Made by a program: the position numbers and the translations under genes. DNA of 64,000 nucleotides from positions 1-64,000 of the forward strand of contig NZ_RXLQ01000018.1 in NCBI RefSeq assembly GCF_003953935.1. Reading direction: 5' to 3'. Of the stretch, positions 54,842-64,000 are shown piece by piece. Each line of letters begins with the position of its first letter. The stretch's first letter is position 1. The notes beneath the pieces were generated by a model that was not told the DNA's origin, searched no databases, and saw only the letters and a program-made list of their open reading frames with translations. Source of the stretch: Massilia atriviolacea. Lineage in GTDB: Bacteria; Pseudomonadota; Gammaproteobacteria; Burkholderiales; Burkholderiaceae_D.

Positions 54842-55210
54842 ACCAATCTGCTTTCTTTTTGTAAGGATGGGACCACTTTTCCCGGTCGATGGCGCAAATC
54901 CGCCACATCATGCAGTTGTCGTATTTGCATATACCGATAATACCAAAAAAAGACCGCCGGAAACCCCCTCCCTCTCACCACCAGGCCAATTTCACGGGGA
55001 ATGACAAGACCACTTACCCAGGATGCCAGTCCACCCGTGTCTTAACGAAACAACATATGAAAAAAATCACATAACTGGTAGTGTTCTGGTATTAAAGAGG
55101 AGTATATTGGCGTTAGATTGGTTTTAGACGTGGTTGTACCCGTAGCACATAAAAAGTCGTTGTTAAAAATGAACTGGCTTACTCACGGAGCCAACATCAA
55201 GGGGGAAGTA
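54842..55210. other. Divergent regulatory region (369 bp)
   Basis: AT-rich relative to its flanks. ATACCGATAATACCA (54931-54945) and TGGTAGTGTTCTGGTATT (near 55076-55093) carry tandem half-sites of ATACC/GGTAT, of the kind bound by GntR/UTRA proteins. Short AGGAG/GAGG stretches occur near 55101. No protein gene is seen. Candidate operators for the GntR regulator and for the TonB promoter. Confidence 0.4.
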
Positions 55211-58012
55211 ATGAAGCGCAATCAGTCAGTAGTGAATAAGAACGCAGAGCGTCCTGTATCGACCAGCCTGACGCCGGTAGCGTCGGCGGCAGCCATTCTG
55301 GTGTTGAGCATTGCGATGTCGACCCAGGCGCAAGCCCAGGCCCAGGCCGCCGCAACCGTGCCTCCGGTGGATCCGGAAGCGAAAACGGAAGTGGTGGTCG
55401 TCACTGGTATTCGCGCGGCGATGCAACAGTCGCTGAACCAGAAGCGCAATTCGGACACCATGGTCGAAGTCATTACTGCTGAAGACGTGGGCAAGATGCC
55501 GGACAAGAACGTCGCCGACTCCCTGCAACGCCTGCCGGGCGTGAGCGTGGCAGCGGCCGGCGGCTCGGAAGGCAGCTTCGGCGAAAACGACCGCGTGGCC
55601 CTGCGCGGCACCCCGTTCGGCCTGACCCTGACCACCCTCAACAGCCACACCGTGTCGAGCGGCGACTGGTTTGCCGATAACATCATCGGCGGCGGGCGCA
55701 GCGTCAGCTTCTCCCTGTTCCCGTCCGAACTGATCGGCCGCGTGACGGTCCACAAAGGTTCGCAGGCCAACCTGCTCGAAGGCGGCGCCGTCGGCGTGGT
55801 CGACATCGAAACGCGCAAGCCGCTGGACTTCAAGAAAGGCATCAGCGCGCAGGTCAGCCTGGGCGCCGTGAATTCGCAAAACTCGGGCAAGAACGATGGC
55901 CAGTTCAACGGCCTGGTGAACTGGAAGAACCAGGCCGGCAACCTGGCCGTGATGGTCCAGGGCTTCCATGAAAAACGCACCCTGAGCCGGGTCGGCCAGG
56001 AAAACGGCATCTGGTACGATCCGGTCGACGCCAATTCGCCGGTCGACAAGGGCGTGCCCGGCGCCTCCACCGCCATTAAGACCGATCCGGTCAAGGGCGC
56101 CAAGGCCAACTACCTGGGCGGCACCGCCTGGTTCGAACAGGAGCGCACCCGCAAGGGCGGCCTGATCGACGTGCAGTTCAAGCCGACCAGCGACATCATG
56201 CTCGACCTGTCGGTGTTCCGCTCGCACCTGGACGCGCCGAACATCAACCACAACTTCATGCAATCGCTGGGCCGCTTCCTGGCGCCGAACTGGGCGGTCA
56301 AGGACTTCCCGGCGGGTAACGTCAGCGGCACGGTCAGCAATGGCGTGCTGACCCAGCTGACCGGCAAGGTGCCGGCCAACTGCGGCGCGGTCTGCAACAG
56401 CATGTCGAGCGCGGTGCAGGAAGAATTCAGCCGTCCGATCGCCGAGAGCCAGTCCAAGTTCGTCAACCTGGACGGCAAATGGCGCGTCAACGACAAGCTG
56501 ACCCTGTCCGGCAAGGTCGGTTCCACCAAGGGCCTGGGCAACACCCAGAGCGGCGCGCTGGGCGTCTGGATGCCGTACACCGGCGGCAGCTACACCATGA
56601 ATGGCGTGGACAAGGCGGTCACCTATGTGATCCCGGGCGCCGACAAGTTCTCGATCGGCGGCGGTCCTGACGGCAGCGGCAACGTGCCTTACACCTACGG
56701 TTCGCACGTCACCGCGATCGACAAGGAAGTCTACGGCCAGGTCGACGGCACCTACAAACTGGACCTGGCCAGCGTGCAGTCGATCCAGTTCGGCCTGCGC
56801 GGCGCCGAGCACAAGCGCGACCTGACCGCGATCGGCATCAACGGCCTGCCAAGCCTGTCCCTGGTCAGCAACCTGCCGATGGGCGGCCTGACCTCGTTCC
56901 CGACCGAGTTCAACGACCTCGACGCCAACGGCGCCGGCTGGTGGACGTTCTCGCGCGAAGCGGTCAACGGCTGGCTGCGCACCCATGCCAAGTACGAAGG
57001 CCACCTCAAGCAAAACGAATTCAAGATCAAGGAGCCGACCCGTTCGGCCTACGTGATGGCGAACTTCGGCGCCGACGGCATTTCGGGCAATATCGGCGTG
57101 CGCGTGGTGCACACCAAGGAAGAAGTCGAGCGTAACGAGATCGCGCCGTCCGGCACCTTCGAGCCGCGCCTGTACACCAATACCTACCTGGACTTCCTGC
57201 CAAGCGCGAACTTCCGCATGGACCTGTCGAAGAACCTGGTGGCGCGCTTCTCGACCAGCCGCACCATGGCGCGCCCTGAGCTGGGCCAGATGGCCGGCAC
57301 CGACCTGCGCGACGTGCAGGGCACCGGCAGCGCCGGCAATCCGAACCTGCGTCCTATCCGTTCGAACAACTTCGACCTGGGCGTGGAATGGTATTTCGCC
57401 GAGAAGTCGCTGCTGGCGGCCGGCGCGTTCTACTCGGCGCTGGACGGCTACGTGACCTACGGTTCGGGCACGGCGACCTTCTACAACCAGCTGCAGAAGA
57501 AGAACACCGTGTACCAGATCGACACCCCGCTCAACACCACGGCGGAAGTGAAGGGCATGGAGTTCTCCTACCAGCAGGCGCTGCCTGCGGGCTTCGGCGT
57601 GAACGCCAACTACACCTACACGCTGGGCAAAGAGACCGGCAAGGCGCCCGGCTCGATCTGCGGCGCGCTCACGTATGCCGATTGCACCCTGATCGGCACC
57701 TCGAAGAACGCCTACAACGTCGGCGCCTTCTATGAGCAGAACAAGCTCTCGGCACGTTTGACCTACAGCTGGCGTTCGGGCTTCCTGAACGGCACGAGCC
57801 GCAATTCGGCCTCGTACCAGGCCTCGGTCGGTTCGCTGTCGGCCTCGCTGGCGTACCAGATCAACGAGAACTTCAGCGTCACCCTGGACGGCAAGGACCT
57901 GAACAATCCGCTGGTGCGTTCGGTGATCCACACCCCGGGTGCGATGGATGTGCCAGGCTCGCTGTACAAGAACGGCCGCCAGATCTACCTGGCGCTGCAC
58001 GGCAAATACTAA
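55211..58012 (+). CDS. TonB-dependent receptor
   Basis: A 933-residue outer-membrane receptor from ATG 55211 (MKRNQSVVNKN), preceded by a GGGGGAA site. Signal peptide to about residue 40 (TQAQAQAQ). Plug domain: TEVVVVTGIRAAMQQSL (TonB box-like near 60), MPDKNVADSLQRLPGVS and GENDRVALRGTPFG. The rest is a 22-strand beta-barrel, ending RQIYLALHGKY with terminal aromatic-rich strand. The plug pattern is typical of carbohydrate-type TonB receptors from Xanthomonas/Massilia groups. It is controlled probably by the divergent GntR gene. Confidence 0.95.
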   Translation: MKRNQSVVNKNAERPVSTSLTPVASAAAILVLSIAMSTQAQAQAQAAATVPPVDPEAKTEVVVVTGIRAAMQQSLNQKRNSDTMVEVITAEDVGKMPDKNVADSLQRLPGVSVAAAGGSEGSFGENDRVALRGTPFGLTLTTLNSHTVSSGDWFADNIIGGGRSVSFSLFPSELIGRVTVHKGSQANLLEGGAVGVVDIETRKPLDFKKGISAQVSLGAVNSQNSGKNDGQFNGLVNWKNQAGNLAVMVQGFHEKRTLSRVGQENGIWYDPVDANSPVDKGVPGASTAIKTDPVKGAKANYLGGTAWFEQERTRKGGLIDVQFKPTSDIMLDLSVFRSHLDAPNINHNFMQSLGRFLAPNWAVKDFPAGNVSGTVSNGVLTQLTGKVPANCGAVCNSMSSAVQEEFSRPIAESQSKFVNLDGKWRVNDKLTLSGKVGSTKGLGNTQSGALGVWMPYTGGSYTMNGVDKAVTYVIPGADKFSIGGGPDGSGNVPYTYGSHVTAIDKEVYGQVDGTYKLDLASVQSIQFGLRGAEHKRDLTAIGINGLPSLSLVSNLPMGGLTSFPTEFNDLDANGAGWWTFSREAVNGWLRTHAKYEGHLKQNEFKIKEPTRSAYVMANFGADGISGNIGVRVVHTKEEVERNEIAPSGTFEPRLYTNTYLDFLPSANFRMDLSKNLVARFSTSRTMARPELGQMAGTDLRDVQGTGSAGNPNLRPIRSNNFDLGVEWYFAEKSLLAAGAFYSALDGYVTYGSGTATFYNQLQKKNTVYQIDTPLNTTAEVKGMEFSYQQALPAGFGVNANYTYTLGKETGKAPGSICGALTYADCTLIGTSKNAYNVGAFYEQNKLSARLTYSWRSGFLNGTSRNSASYQASVGSLSASLAYQINENFSVTLDGKDLNNPLVRSVIHTPGAMDVPGSLYKNGRQIYLALHGKY

Positions 58013-58022
58013 GGCTGGGATA

Positions 58023-58078
58023 AAGGGACTTCGGTCCCTTCGATCAATGACGGGACGCTTGTGCGTCCCGTTGTTTTT
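58023..58078 (+). terminator. Double hairpin terminator of the TonB receptor gene
   Basis: AAGGGAC-TTCG-GTCCCTT (58023-58040) is followed by ACGGGACGC-TTGT-GCGTCCCGT (58050-58071) and a T-rich tail (TGTTTTT to 58078). Both stems are perfect, with stable TTCG and TTGT tetraloops. Confidence 0.85.
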
Positions 58079-58352
58079 GCGAGGTCGTTGTGCACGATCG
58101 ACGCCGGATCGACTTGGAAAATCGCGATCGGGTGTGAGAAATGCGGCTCGGATCGCCGTTATGGCAGAGTTTGCCGGTACCAACAAGTCGTTTGTCGGGA
58201 AATCGCTCGACAATTCCCAGAAGCGCACGGACCTGAGGTGCACCGCAGTCTTGCGCGCCAAGCATGCTCACCGTAACGTCCAATAGCGTCAACTGGGTTT
58301 CGTCATCTGGTGCGCTGAATCGTTCGAGCGCGGTAACGATGGGTTGCGGCAT
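58044..58352 (-). CDS. Doubtful 102-codon reading frame, possible gene remnant
   Basis: MPQPIVTALERFSAPDDETQ at the start reads like an ordinary helical protein and ends VERFPDKRL, after which it becomes low-complexity basic sequence and runs into the TonB terminator. That mixed character suggests either a decayed gene fragment or no gene. No ribosome site was found and no family is recognised. Confidence 0.15.
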   Translation of the reverse strand: MPQPIVTALERFSAPDDETQLTLLDVTVSMLGAQDCGAPQVRALLGIVERFPDKRLVGTGKLCHNGDPSRISHTRSRFSKSIRRRSCTTTSQKQRDAQASRH

Positions 58353-58451
58353 GTCGACTGGTTCCGGAACAGGATTTGGTTGCGGCGCCAATAAAAACGG
58401 GCGGGCCCGGCTTGCGCCGGAACCCGCCCGCTCATACGGCCACGCCGTAAA
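58079..58451. other. Interval of 373 bp without a confident gene
   Basis: Apart from the doubtful frame above, and GC-rich short repeats near 58400-58440 (AAACGGGCGGGCCCGGC with CCGGAACCCGCCCGC), nothing is identified. The last part may hold a terminator for the TPR gene on the minus strand: GCGGGC/GCCCGC arms at 58398-58432. Confidence 0.4.
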
Positions 58452-59786
58452 TTACTTCGCTACCGGCGCTGCCGCAGGTGCCGCCGCCGCTGCCGTATCG
58501 GCAGGACGCTTGAGCCACATCACCCAGTAACGCGCCAGGTCGCCGATGCCGTCGGTGCCCTTGATGCTCTCGAACGTCTTGATCGCATCGTCCTTGCGGC
58601 CGGCCTTGGCGTAGGCCATGCCCAGTTTCAGCTTGGCTTCTTCCGGACGCTTCAGGCCGCCCTTGGCGATGCCTTTTTCGATGCGGTCGATGCCCTTCTC
58701 GAAATCGTCCATGGTGACGTAGGCGTAACCGAGGTTGACCAGGCCGGTGCCGTCCTTCAGCTTGGCCGCGCTGGCCTCGCCGCTGGCGATGTTCTTCTCG
58801 TCGTCGGCCGCGTTCTTGTTGGCGCGGTCGCGCAGCGACTTGTGCTTGGAGGCGTTCGGGCCGGTGCCCAGCACGTTGGCGGCGAAGCCGGCGTCAACCG
58901 CCTTTTTCGCTTCGATCGGGAAACCGGCCAGCAGCGCCAGTTCCGCCATCTCGACGTACTGTTCCGCTTCCATTTGCTTGAGCACGGTCGTCTCGAGGCG
59001 GTACGCGTCCAGTTGCAGTTTGCTGTTGAAGCTGGTCTTGCCGTACATGCGGTGCAGCAGGTCGGCCCACAGTTCTTCGGTCGGGTACGAGGCGACCAGC
59101 TTCTCGACGGTGGCGGTGTAGGTCGCCATGTCCTTCTGCTTGCCGGCGATGGTGGCCAGCAGGCGCAGGTCGTCCGCTGGCGGCACCTTGCCGGCTTTTT
59201 CGGATTCGGCCAGCATGGCCAGCACTTCGGTCTTGGCCGAGGCGAAATCGTTGTTCAGGTAGTAGGCGCGCACGATCGAGCCGCGCACGCGGGCCGGGGC
59301 GCCGCCGTCGGCCATGTAGCGCTTCATCCATTCGATCGCCTTCGGATAGTTCTTGGCGTTAAATTGCATATTGCCCATCGCCAGGATGAATTCCGGCTTG
59401 TCGGCCGCCGGCGTGCTTGGCGAGTTGATGATCGCTTCGAGCGAGCTCATCGCCATTGCATCGTTGGCGCTGGCCGAGGCCAGGGCGAACTTCATGCGTT
59501 CGATGACGTAGTTCTCGTACGGGGTGCGGTTGGCGAAGGCTTCGGCGGCGTTGACCTTTTCCTGGACTTCGGCGAATTTTTTGCCGTCGATCAAGCCCTT
59601 GATCATGCCCGGTTCGAGCAGTTTGTACAGATCCGGACGAACGGTGTCGGGTTTGGTCGGCGCGGCGCTGGTCGCAGGCGTTGCCGGGGCGGTTTGCGCG
59701 CTGGCGCCGGTCATCAGGGCGGGAGCGGCGTTGAGGCCAATGGCGGCCAAGATCAGGCTGATACGAGCGAGACGAAACTGGGACAT
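58452..59786 (-). CDS. Exported TPR-like repeat protein
   Basis: A 444-residue protein from ATG 59786 (MSQFRLARISLILAA), with an AAGGA site 8 bp upstream; an in-frame ATG at 59810 is less likely. A signal peptide is cut near TGASAQ, then a Thr/Ala/Pro linker. The rest is tandem helical repeats including MGNMQFNAKNYPKAIEWMK, LVNLGYAYVTMDDFEKGIDR and KLKLGMAYAKAGRKDDAIK, all TPR-like. The C-terminus is an Ala-rich tail. It may scaffold periplasmic complexes. Upstream, the ABC operon lies on the same strand, but the spacing of 184 bp suggests independent transcription. Confidence 0.85.
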   Translation of the reverse strand: MSQFRLARISLILAAIGLNAAPALMTGASAQTAPATPATSAAPTKPDTVRPDLYKLLEPGMIKGLIDGKKFAEVQEKVNAAEAFANRTPYENYVIERMKFALASASANDAMAMSSLEAIINSPSTPAADKPEFILAMGNMQFNAKNYPKAIEWMKRYMADGGAPARVRGSIVRAYYLNNDFASAKTEVLAMLAESEKAGKVPPADDLRLLATIAGKQKDMATYTATVEKLVASYPTEELWADLLHRMYGKTSFNSKLQLDAYRLETTVLKQMEAEQYVEMAELALLAGFPIEAKKAVDAGFAANVLGTGPNASKHKSLRDRANKNAADDEKNIASGEASAAKLKDGTGLVNLGYAYVTMDDFEKGIDRIEKGIAKGGLKRPEEAKLKLGMAYAKAGRKDDAIKTFESIKGTDGIGDLARYWVMWLKRPADTAAAAAPAAAPVAK

Positions 59787-59970
59787 GGAAAATCCTTCAA
59801 TCAAAGACATAAAGACAGCCTGACGCTATAACGCATCAGCCCGCCGAACCGTGGACACGCGACCTGGATAGGCGACATCCGACTCGGGGAAACTCGGGTG
59901 CGAATTTCGGACGAAGCGCATATTGTTACATAAACTTCATTTTGGTACGCTGATTTCCGTGCGGACCGGT

Positions 59971-61077
<1,107 letters not shown>

Positions 61078-61080
61078 GCG

Positions 61081-62403
61081 TCAGTTCGCCGTCGACGGTT
61101 GGGCGGCCGCGAGTTCGGCCTGCTGGCGCTCGCTCGCGCTCATCGGAATGATCTGCGACAGGATCGCCACCGGCACCGCCGCCGCCAGCACCCACAGGAA
61201 GAAGTTGTGGTAGCCGAGCGCGATCTGGATATCGCCGCTGACCCACTTGAACAGCGAGAAGCCGAGCTGCATGAAGCCGGTCGCGAACGCATAGTGCGCG
61301 GTCTGGTAGCGGCCCGGCGCCACCACCTGCATCATGTACAGGATCAGGCCCACGAAGCCGAAGCCGTAGCCGAACATCTCCACCGCCAGCGCGGCGCCGA
61401 TCAGGGTCAGGTCGGTCGGCAGGGTGGTCGAGAGGAAGTAGAACACCAGGTTGGGCAGGTTGACCGCCAGGATCAGCGCCAGGATGGCGCGCTTGAGGCC
61501 CAGCCACGAGGTGAAGTAACCGCCCGCGATGCTGCCGACCACGAACGCCACGGTGCCCGCCGTGCCGTACACGGCGCCCACTTCGATGGTGCTCAGTCCC
61601 AGCCCGCCCAGGCTGCGCGCCTCGCGCAGGAACAGCGGGCCGATGGTCTGCACCTGCGCTTCCCCGGCGCGGAACAGGATGATGAACAGGATCGAAATCC
61701 AGATGCCGGGCTTTTTGAAGAAGTCGATGATGACTTCCTTGAGCGTGCGCGCGATCGCCCTGGCGGTGATGTCGGAACTGGCCGGGTTCTTTGCCAGCGG
61801 CAGCGCCCAGCCGTTGTACAGGCCGAGCGTGATCATCGCCGCCGCCAGGATGCAGAATACGATGGTCCAGGCCGAGGTCACGCCCATGGTCTTTTCAAAA
61901 TACCCGGCCAGCAGCAGCAGGCCGCCCGACGAGATGAAGCGTCCGGCGTTGAAAAAGGTGCCGGTCCAGCCGGCGTAGGCTGCCTGCTCCTTTTGCGTCA
62001 GGCTGGCGATGTACAGGCCGTCGCAGGCCACGTCGTGGGTGGCCGACGAAATGGCGACAAGCGTGAGCATGACCACGCAGGCGGCGAACCAGAACGGCAT
62101 GTGCAGGGCCAGCGCCACCAGGCCGAGGCAGGCGCCGCCCGCCAGCTGGAAGCTGACCACGATGATCTTCTTGCTGCTCGCCAGTTCCAGGAAGGGGCTC
62201 CAGAGCGGCTTGAAGATCCAGGCCGACATGATGGCGGCGGTCCAGTGGGCGATGTCGTCGTTGGCCACCCCCATGCTCTTGAACATCTGGCCGGCCACCA
62301 TCGCCACGGCGAAGAAGGGCAGGCCCTGCGCCAGGTACAGGCTGGGGACCCAGGCCAGTGGGCTGCGTTCTTTTCTCGTTGTTTTAGTGAGTTCCATCGA
62401 CAT
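61081..62403 (-). CDS. MFS permease (AmpG-like) embedded in the ABC operon
   Basis: A 440-residue permease with about twelve membrane segments (WVPSLYLAQGLPFFAVAMVAG, LACLVALALHMPFWFAACVV, GLFLLAGYFEKTMGVT-like). Features such as SATHDVACDGLYIASLT and GWTGTFFNAGRFISSG are AmpG/NagP-like; related permeases take up muropeptides, GlcNAc or alpha-glucosides. It lies between MalG-like and UgpC-like genes with 3 bp to the ATPase. Having both an ABC transporter and an MFS permease in one operon is unusual and suggests alternative routes for one sugar. Confidence 0.85.
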   Translation of the reverse strand: MSMELTKTTRKERSPLAWVPSLYLAQGLPFFAVAMVAGQMFKSMGVANDDIAHWTAAIMSAWIFKPLWSPFLELASSKKIIVVSFQLAGGACLGLVALALHMPFWFAACVVMLTLVAISSATHDVACDGLYIASLTQKEQAAYAGWTGTFFNAGRFISSGGLLLLAGYFEKTMGVTSAWTIVFCILAAAMITLGLYNGWALPLAKNPASSDITARAIARTLKEVIIDFFKKPGIWISILFIILFRAGEAQVQTIGPLFLREARSLGGLGLSTIEVGAVYGTAGTVAFVVGSIAGGYFTSWLGLKRAILALILAVNLPNLVFYFLSTTLPTDLTLIGAALAVEMFGYGFGFVGLILYMMQVVAPGRYQTAHYAFATGFMQLGFSLFKWVSGDIQIALGYHNFFLWVLAAAVPVAILSQIIPMSASERQQAELAAAQPSTAN

Positions 62404-62438
62404 CCTTGGTGAGGTGCTTGACTGCGGTATTTGATTGA

Positions 62439-63257
62439 CTACTTGACCGCGCCGTCCATGCCGCGCATGAAGAAGCGCTGCGTGAACAGGAAGGCGGCCA
62501 GCGTGGGCAGGATCGTCAGCACGGTGCCGGCGGCGATCACACGGGTGCTGCTGCCGAAGGTGCCGCGCAAGTACAGCACGCCCACCGACAGCGGAAATTC
62601 ATCCGGTTTGCTCATGACGATCGAGGGCCAGATGTATTCGTTCCAGGCTTCGACGGCGGTCAGGATGCCGACCGTGGCCAGCCACGGCGCGATCAGCGGC
62701 AGCATGATCTTGCTGAAGATGATCCACTCCGAGGCGCCGTCCACGCGCGCCGCGTCGATCAGGTCTTGCGGCACTTCCTCGAAGGCCTGCTTGAGCAGCA
62801 GGATGGCCACCGCCGTGACCACGTTCGGCAGGATCACGCCGGTGTAGGTATCCACCAGCGACAGCTTGGTGACGGTGATGAAGTTGACCAGGAAGTTTAC
62901 TTCCGACGGCAGCACCAGGGTCGCGAGGATGATCCCGAACACCAGCTTGCGGCCGCGGAAATGCATGCGCGCCAGCGGATACGCCGCCAGCGAGCACAGT
63001 GCCAGCTTCCAGAACACGGTGAGCGCGGCGATCAGCACCGAGTTCCTGAAGAACGCCAGGATCGGAATCGCGCGGAACACTTCGGCGAAGTTTTCCAGCG
63101 ACGGCGAACGCGGCCAGAAGGTGGGCGGAAAGGCGAACACATTGCCTTCGGTCGAGATGGCGGTGACCAGGGTCCACCAGAACGGGAATACGCACACCAC
63201 GGCGAGCACGCACAGGATCAGGTAATGGCCGAAGGTGGCCAGCGGACGGGCGCGCAT
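62439..63257 (-). CDS. Carbohydrate ABC transporter permease (MalG-like)
   Basis: A 272-residue inner-membrane permease with six helices. The start ATG 63257 overlaps the upstream stop by one base (TGATG). The EAA loop, AARVDGASEWIIFSKIMLPL, contacts the ATPase. FRNSVLIAALTVFWKLALCS and AAYPLARM are family features. Confidence 0.95.
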   Translation of the reverse strand: MRARPLATFGHYLILCVLAVVCVFPFWWTLVTAISTEGNVFAFPPTFWPRSPSLENFAEVFRAIPILAFFRNSVLIAALTVFWKLALCSLAAYPLARMHFRGRKLVFGIILATLVLPSEVNFLVNFITVTKLSLVDTYTGVILPNVVTAVAILLLKQAFEEVPQDLIDAARVDGASEWIIFSKIMLPLIAPWLATVGILTAVEAWNEYIWPSIVMSKPDEFPLSVGVLYLRGTFGSSTRVIAAGTVLTILPTLAAFLFTQRFFMRGMDGAVK

Positions 63258-64000
63258 CAGCGGTGCTTTGGTTTGAGGTAGCGCAGGCACACCAGCGCGA
63301 TGCCGATGCAGATGCTCGACACCACCAGGCTGGCGGCGAGTGCGCGCGGCAGCTTGAGGTGCTTGAGCCCCTGGTCGTAGGCGTAGTACAGCGCCGTGAA
63401 GGTCGAATTCATCGGTCCGCCCTGGGTCAGCACGTCGACTTCCTGGTACGCCTTGAGCGCGGCCAGCACCGACAGGATGGTGCATACCGCAATCGTCGGG
63501 CGCAGCATCGGCACGGTGATCTTCCAGAACTGCTGCCAGCGGTTGGCGCCATCGAGCATGGCGGCTTCCTGCATGTCGGCCGGGATCGATTGCAGCGCCG
63601 CCAGGTACATCACCATGTACCAGCCAAGCCCGCGCCAGAGCGTGACGAACATCACCGCGAACAGGGCCAGGGTGTCGTCGGTCAGCCAGCCGATCGGCGC
63701 GTTCGCCAGGCGCAGTTGCATGAAGACGTAATTGAGCGTGCCCTGTTCGTGGAACATGAAGCCCCACATGATGCCCACCACCGACACCGTGGTCACCACC
63801 GGCACGTAGAAGGCGGCGCGGAACCAGCGGATGCCGGGCAGCTGGTTGTTCACCAGGACCGCCAGCGCCACCGCGCCGATCTGCACGAACGGCACCATGA
63901 CCAGGAACAGCAGCGAATTTTTCAGGCCCGTGACGAACATCTCGTTGTCGAAGATGTAGCGGAAGTTATCCAGGCCGACGAAGGAGGTCGGCCGGATCAG
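63257..64000 (-). CDS. Carbohydrate ABC transporter permease (MalF-like), 5' end outside the window
   Basis: At least 247 residues; the frame stays open to the right edge, where SFVGLDNFRYIFDN can be read upstream of an internal ATG at 63940. Helices and the EAA loop (EAAMLDGANRWQQFWKITVP) are typical. It is the partner of the 62439 permease. The sugar-binding protein and the true start are expected beyond the edge. Confidence 0.93.
   Translation of the reverse strand: MIRPTSFVGLDNFRYIFDNEMFVTGLKNSLLFLVMVPFVQIGAVALAVLVNNQLPGIRWFRAAFYVPVVTTVSVVGIMWGFMFHEQGTLNYVFMQLRLANAPIGWLTDDTLALFAVMFVTLWRGLGWYMVMYLAALQSIPADMQEAAMLDGANRWQQFWKITVPMLRPTIAVCTILSVLAALKAYQEVDVLTQGGPMNSTFTALYYAYDQGLKHLKLPRALAASLVVSSICIGIALVCLRYLKPKHR

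Noticed and set aside
55226-58261. 1011-residue minus-strand frame opposite the TonB receptor
   Set aside because: No family similarity; low-complexity Arg/Ala/Val/Gly sequence typical of antisense GC-rich frames.

Overview
The window is GC-rich chromosomal DNA from a betaproteobacterium, most likely an Oxalobacteraceae member close to Massilia, Telluria or Duganella. This is inferred from gene content: the rpsP-rimM-trmD-rplS order, DUF3579, DUF3597 and DUF1294 proteins, a PEP-CTERM protein, a large TonB receptor and many small Burkholderiales-type hypotheticals. No rRNA, tRNA, CRISPR array, insertion sequence, prophage or integrase was seen. Most of the window looks like core or stable accessory chromosome.

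Layout. 1-3.6 kb: the end of a DUF4351-like gene, a 2Fe-2S flavoreductase, an epimerase and small hypotheticals. 3.7-4.8 kb: the most unusual gene, a GRDP-like (WHxH) domain of about 130 residues followed by 17 tandem AWCTR repeats. 5.1-9.4 kb: a sensor kinase, glnS and a J-domain protein. 9.5-11.7 kb: three linked genes of unknown function. 11.7-15.3 kb: a LysR/MFS pair and a CoA transferase. 15.4-18.8 kb: a hexuronate oxidation operon (galactarate dehydratase, uronate dehydrogenase, mutarotase-like protein) behind a GntR-type palindrome. 18.8-25.5 kb: a polyamine/membrane cluster in two divergent arms, speD, a 56-residue Gly/Ser protein, DUF4178, SPFH-SHOCT and DUF350 on one side, a membrane spermidine synthase and an FAD oxidoreductase on the other. 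25.5-34.6 kb: a periplasmic binding protein, a CPA2 antiporter, an orphan Tae4-like amidase, a GH1-RmlD fusion, a PEP-CTERM protein, DUF proteins and UgpQ. 34.7-41.7 kb: alaS, a TusA-like protein, etfBA and an acyl-CoA dehydrogenase. 41.7-45 kb: a glycine-zipper protein, a HExxH lipoprotein and a TM2 protein. 45.2-47.3 kb: rpsP-rimM-trmD-rplS. 47.3-53.9 kb: NudL, a CbiB-like protein, DUF3579, CBS, M16 protease and SDR. 54.1-64 kb: a GntR regulator divergent from a TonB receptor, a TPR protein, and a sugar ABC transporter operon with an embedded MFS permease that runs off the right edge.

How the parts fit. The 15.5-18.8 kb genes would oxidise uronic acids to aldaric acids and dehydrate them. 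The 18.8-25.5 kb block joins decarboxylated-SAM and polyamine synthesis to SPFH and DUF350 membrane proteins, a combination known from envelope-stress-like neighbourhoods. The right end looks like a TonB plus ABC carbohydrate-uptake locus under a GntR/UTRA regulator. The AWCTR protein is the best candidate for an undescribed system: its repeats are being actively duplicated (a perfect 156-bp tandem copy is present) and have the look of a multi-core peptide precursor, although no maturation enzyme lies beside it.
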